A stretch of DNA of 42,376 bases from Chloroflexota bacterium (GTDB taxonomy: Bacteria; Chloroflexota; Dehalococcoidia; Lucifugimonadales; UBA3495): NCBI GenBank assembly GCA_026710825.1, contig JAPOQH010000022.1, positions 1 to 42,376 on the forward strand. Direction: 5' to 3'. The notes under the pieces were generated by a model that saw only the letters and a list, made by a program, of their open reading frames with translations, searched no databases and was not told where the DNA came from. A program made the position numbers and the translations under genes. Below, piece after piece: positions 39,723 to 42,376 of the stretch. Positions within the stretch are counted from its first letter, which is position 1. Each line of letters starts with the position of its first letter.

Positions 39723-40163
39723 TCAGCCCCTCGAGGGCAGATTTAGCCTGGCCGTGCCGATAATGTACGGGCGGTCGGGTACCGGGCCGGTCATGGTGAT
39801 GTCGCACTGTATGTGGTTGCCCGATTCGTCCTGGTCGGTATCACTGATCTGAAAGCCCACATGCAGCGGTTGGTTGTGCGGGATCGTGCCCCGAAACACC
39901 AGGTCCAGGTCCTCTACCGTTCCCGCGCCGGCCCAGTCGGTGAGTACTCGCGACACCAGGGCCATTGACATAATGCCCGGGACGATCGGCTCGGACAGAC
40001 CCACCTTCTCGGCCTGTTCTTGGTCGGTGAACCGGTTGGGAGCGGGATTTCCCCAAAGTGAGCAGAAGTCCACCACCTGATCGTCGGCAACCGTCACGAT
40101 CGCGGGACCGATCTCATCCCCCAACTCGACATCTTCGAAATACAACCTCGCGGATTGAGTCAT
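39723..40163 (-). CDS. MaoC-like hydratase, C-terminal-type subunit
   Basis: A 146-residue hot-dog-fold protein of the MaoC/R-hydratase type: YFEDVELGDEIG at the start, then VVDFCSLWGNPAPNRFTDQEQAEKVGLSEPIVPGIMSMAL. The last part matches the hydratase motif region, where a catalytic Asp and His usually stand; here the aspartate/histidine pair is not clearly present (NPAPNRF in place of DxNPxH), so activity may depend on the partner subunit. It is 7 nt downstream of the FAS1-like partner gene, and the two probably form a heterodimer acting on 3-hydroxyacyl- or enoyl-CoA. ATG 40163 is chosen for fit to the family. Confidence 0.83.
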   Translation of the reverse strand: MTQSARLYFEDVELGDEIGPAIVTVADDQVVDFCSLWGNPAPNRFTDQEQAEKVGLSEPIVPGIMSMALVSRVLTDWAGAGTVEDLDLVFRGTIPHNQPLHVGFQISDTDQDESGNHIQCDITMTGPVPDRPYIIGTARLNLPSRG

Positions 40164-40170
40164 CTGTGCA

Positions 40171-40623
40171 TCACTCCCGTACGACCTGGGAACGCTGTAC
40201 GTCGGCGACCACAATCCCGTCCTGGTTGCGGAAGGTCGTTTCCCACACGACATGCACCATCGTCCCGGTGCGACCCGTTTTGGTGTACACGTCCTTGAGG
40301 TGGGATGATGCCGTAAGCGTATCACCGGCGACAATTGCAGCCCGCGGCTCCACCCGCTGGCCGCCGTGGAATTGGCGCCGTCCGAACTGGAGCTTGATGT
40401 CCGGCAGCTCTCCCCGCTCGAACAGGGCACACAACGTGGGCGGAGCAACTTGATCGCCGAAACCGGCCGCGCGGGCTGCGGATGCGTCAGTGAAAATCGG
40501 GTTGTCCTCTCCGACGCTGCTGGCGTAAACGTCGATAATCTCCTTGGTAACTTGGAACGGACCTGATTCGTGCTCGACTCCATAGAGCGAGTGGTCGTAT
40601 TCGTAGTCGATCTGGGTGGGCAT
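40171..40623 (-). CDS. FAS1-like dehydratase domain (MaoC N-terminal-type) protein
   Basis: A 150-residue hot-dog-fold protein: FQVTKEIIDVYASSVGEDNPIFTDASAARAAGFGDQVAPPTL is the pattern of the MaoC N-terminal/FAS1-like dehydratase half, with VGEDNPIF and the VAPPT motif, then RVEPRAAIVAGDTLTASSHLKDVYTKTGRTGTMV. It usually pairs with a hydratase-half such as the gene just downstream. GAGGAG lies 8 nt before the ATG. It is second in the minus-strand run after the PHP gene. Confidence 0.87.
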   Translation of the reverse strand: MPTQIDYEYDHSLYGVEHESGPFQVTKEIIDVYASSVGEDNPIFTDASAARAAGFGDQVAPPTLCALFERGELPDIKLQFGRRQFHGGQRVEPRAAIVAGDTLTASSHLKDVYTKTGRTGTMVHVVWETTFRNQDGIVVADVQRSQVVRE

Positions 40624-40636
40624 CTGGGGACTCCTC

Positions 40637-41302
40637 TCAGCCTACTGGCGCGGCGGCGGTTTCTTCGAGATATACGGGCCGAAATTCGCCGGATAGCAAC
40701 GCTTCGACCAATTCAGGTTCCGACCGGATTTCGGCTTTGAACTCCGTAACGGCGCGGGCAATGTGGCTAGCCAGGTGAGCGTCGCTGCCGGCTGTTCCCA
40801 GGTATCCGTTCTGTTGGCACAACGCTTGGGCGCGTTCGTTCTCCTCCGGTTTGCTGCCAGCGTTCACCAACTCGACCATGGACACATCGTCAAACGATTC
40901 GCCCTGTTCCATGTATTCGACCAGCCCGATGCCGAACCTGCCGGGGTGCGCCGGCACGACGTAACCCCCGTGGTGCCTGGCGGCCTTGATCAATTCGCGG
41001 CCGTCCATTTTCACGTCGCCGAAGTCAATGTCTTTGGCGAGTCCGCGGGTGATGTTGTACACGAGCATGTGCCCGAAGCAGGTGTCGAGCTCGGCGCCCT
41101 TGAGCACCAGCACCCCGTACTCGGCGGCCAACTGGGAGTAATCAACGTCGAAATCGAATTGTCTATGCTCGGTCAATACTATGCCGTCCACGGTATTTCC
41201 GCGCTTGCGCAGTACGTTGATGAACTTCAGGTACTGTTCCACCGTGGCGCGTGAGTCGTCCGATGCGACTGAATGGCAATGCAGGTCAAGGTACGTGGTC
41301 AA
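40637..41302 (-). CDS. PHP-domain metal-dependent phosphoesterase-like protein
   Basis: A 221-residue PHP-domain protein: DLHCHSVASDD (His8, His10) at the start, then IVLTEHRQFD, LKGAELDTCFGHML, VVPAHPGRFG and GSDAHL supply the usual metal ligands. PHP enzymes hydrolyse phosphate esters, but several act in other roles. The frame is open to 41848, but that upstream part is low-complexity. I place the start at TTG 41302 because GGAGG lies 8 nt upstream and the domain starts here. It is the first gene of the run that continues with the MaoC pair, VOC protein and metal ABC ATPase. Confidence 0.85.
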   Translation of the reverse strand: MTTYLDLHCHSVASDDSRATVEQYLKFINVLRKRGNTVDGIVLTEHRQFDFDVDYSQLAAEYGVLVLKGAELDTCFGHMLVYNITRGLAKDIDFGDVKMDGRELIKAARHHGGYVVPAHPGRFGIGLVEYMEQGESFDDVSMVELVNAGSKPEENERAQALCQQNGYLGTAGSDAHLASHIARAVTEFKAEIRSEPELVEALLSGEFRPVYLEETAAAPVG

Positions 41303-41962
41303 GAGGGGCCTCCAATGGGCGGTTCCAGTTGCCGCCAACTGGCGATTATATGGCCGTGAACGGGGTCGCGCAACCTTGACCCGAGCGGGCAGGGCCGTTC
41401 GATTATTTACATGCTGCCGACCCAGTCCGCTCATGGTGCGGAACGTCCGCCGGTGGCGGGAGCAGCCGCCGGTCCGCCTCTGGCGGATCGAACCACCAGC
41501 GGACGGTGTCGTCAGAACCGCGCTGGGCTCCAAACATTTTCTTGGTCTGGCGACAATCGAAAGAACCTGTCGAAAGACCCGGTGACAATTTCCCATTGTC
41601 CCCACGATCCCCATGTCCTTACCATCTAACTGTCCAACCGCCCAACTCCATCCCCCGCCCAACTCAAATGCGGCACCCAATCCTGAAAATCCTCTAATCC
41701 CGCAAATCCCAATTCTGGCAACCACGAACCATCCCAACCCCGCTCCGCCAAATCCTCTCACCAACCCGTCAAAACCATCAATATCGCCCCCAAAACCGCC
41801 CGATCCGCCCTCGTTTATCCTCACCGCCCACCTCCTGGCCCTACTCAAATGAGCGGAAATGACCGGAAATGAGTGGGATATTCAAGAATCGTCGCCATCC
41901 TAGTCCAATCCCTAATCCCGTCCATCCTGCCCATCCATACAAACAACTCCCCATAAGAGGTA
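41303..41962. other. Pyrimidine-rich spacer with short repeats
   Basis: 660 nt with no supported gene. From about 41580 the plus strand is strongly C-rich with many CCAATCC/AATCCT-type words, which keep all frames open but give only Pro/Asn/Ser-rich nonsense. It contains a 10-bp tandem repeat (41846-41875) and degenerate 9-bp repeats (41683-41715, 41916-41940) like those at 10662. Confidence 0.7.
41846..41875. repeat. 10-bp tandem repeat, three units
   Basis: Units CAAATGAGCG, GAAATGACCG, GAAATGAGTG follow one another. On the minus strand this reads CATTTCCGGTCATTTCCGCTCATTTG. It lies upstream of the PHP operon on the minus strand and of the hypothetical gene on the plus strand. Confidence 0.8.
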
Positions 41963-42301
41963 TTGCCCTTGACCATCTCTCAACTGCGTCGCCGCGTCGC
42001 CGCCCTCAAGCGCAGGCTCGCCCCAGAACTCGCCATCATCCAACTCCGCCGCATCGCCGAAGCCGTCGCCGACCACTGGACTCCCGACCAACCCCCCGAG
42101 CCCTCCGACGTCATCGGGGGCATCGCCAAAGCCGGCTTCCGCCTGCCCACGTTCGCCAGCCTCGGCCGCTACCTCAACGACACCCGACGCCAGGGCGACG
42201 TCCCTGAGCCTGAGTCCATCGTCCTCAGCCTCCTCCCCTGGGCCAGCAAAGACTGCTACTGCGACCTCCTTCGCTGGGCCCCCCCCGCCTCTACACGCTA
42301 G
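41963..42301 (+). CDS. Hypothetical protein
   Basis: A 112-residue frame: a basic N-terminal helix (ISQLRRRVAALKRRLAPELAIIQLRRIAEAVADHW), a Pro-rich turn (TPDQPPEPSD), VIGGIAKAGFRLPTFASLGRYLNDTRRQGDVPEP, and an end with SLLPWASKDCYCDLLRW. The sequence has normal amino-acid balance and helical periodicity, unlike its overlapping frames. No family recognised. Start is TTG 41963, or TTG 41969 with AGAGG 10 nt upstream. Confidence 0.6.
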   Translation: MPLTISQLRRRVAALKRRLAPELAIIQLRRIAEAVADHWTPDQPPEPSDVIGGIAKAGFRLPTFASLGRYLNDTRRQGDVPEPESIVLSLLPWASKDCYCDLLRWAPPASTR

Positions 42302-42303
42302 CC

Positions 42304-42376
42304 ATGCCCTCAACCTCTCGTTCCGGACCTGATCGGGAAACCGGTAACGTCATGCTGCCGCCAACGTTCCGGAACG
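42304..42376 (+). CDS. Possible 5' end of a gene running off the window
   Basis: ATG 42304 opens a frame without stop to the window edge (24 residues), starting 2 nt after the preceding stop. It has no ribosome site and too little sequence to judge. The only nearby structure is the repeated CGTTCCGGA word at 42319 and near the end. Confidence 0.25.
   Translation, partial: MPSTSRSGPDRETGNVMLPPTFRN

Noticed and set aside
41912..42313. 133-codon minus-strand frame opposite the last gene
   Set aside because: Gly/Ala/Asp/Glu-rich shadow pattern. The plus-strand frame has a more protein-like composition, though neither is certain.
1..42376. tRNA or rRNA genes, CRISPR arrays, insertion sequences
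   Set aside because: No T-loop-like words in a cloverleaf context, no regularly spaced repeats with unique spacers and no transposase-like proteins were seen. A tRNAscan or covariance search would be needed to exclude small RNAs fully.

Overview
The window looks like chromosomal DNA of a free-living or host-associated Chloroflexota bacterium, most likely from the SAR202/Dehalococcoidia side of the phylum. That placement is inferred from gene content and not from a marker-gene tree. The content is GC-rich, with runs of same-strand genes and many degradative enzymes of the types known to be expanded in that group: two LLM-class flavin/F420 oxidoreductases, two CaiB/BaiF CoA-transferases, a sulfite oxidase, rhodaneses, MFS exporters and TPP enzymes. 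Intergenic palindromes and degenerate 9-bp repeats recur. I see no rRNA, tRNA, CRISPR array, insertion sequence or phage gene.

Layout. 1-3145: mixed small genes (cytidylate-kinase-like protein, dimeric-barrel protein, GlcG/HbpS-like protein with an operator-like repeat, a tiny membrane protein, an LLM oxidoreductase). 3239-10269, all minus strand: an acyl-CoA operon read from the right, with a B12 mutase large subunit whose three diagnostic residues match 2-hydroxyisobutyryl-CoA mutase, its B12-binding small subunit, a PaaK-like CoA ligase, a metallo-hydrolase and two CoA-transferases. The first of these transferases is broken by a 16-bp tandem duplication. 10270-11236: a gene-poor stretch with repeats and a good promoter. 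11237-16596: membrane protein, second LLM enzyme, and a peptide/nickel-type ABC importer without ATPases. 16994-22135, plus strand: a sulfur-oxidation module (cupin thiol dioxygenase-like, four-domain rhodanese, sulfite oxidase, DszC/acyl-CoA-dehydrogenase-like flavoenzyme, plus a small zinc-site protein on the other strand). 22274-30615, plus strand: MFS exporters, a divergent HAM1-like protein, a MoxR ATPase and its VWA partner, with an acidic protein and a DAO-type flavoenzyme between them. 30617-33182, minus strand: a sulfopyruvate-decarboxylase-like operon with a third, degenerate TPP subunit. 33315-36581: asparaginyl-tRNA synthetase, GatA and GatC. 36628-41302: SDR, metal-type ABC ATPase, double VOC protein, split MaoC hydratase pair and PHP protein. 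41303-42376: repeat-bearing spacer and a hypothetical gene.

How it fits together. The inferred theme is catabolism of small branched or sulfur-containing organic acids. Acids would be activated by ligase or CoA-transferases, rearranged by a B12 mutase and handled by hydratases and dehydrogenases. Organosulfur would be oxidised through sulfinate and sulfite to sulfate, and sulfopyruvate-type acids decarboxylated. The most interesting items are the mutase/ligase operon with its frameshifted transferase, the sulfur module with a rhodanese carrying four intact cysteines, the three-subunit TPP operon, and the MoxR/VWA cluster that lacks any molybdenum hydroxylase.
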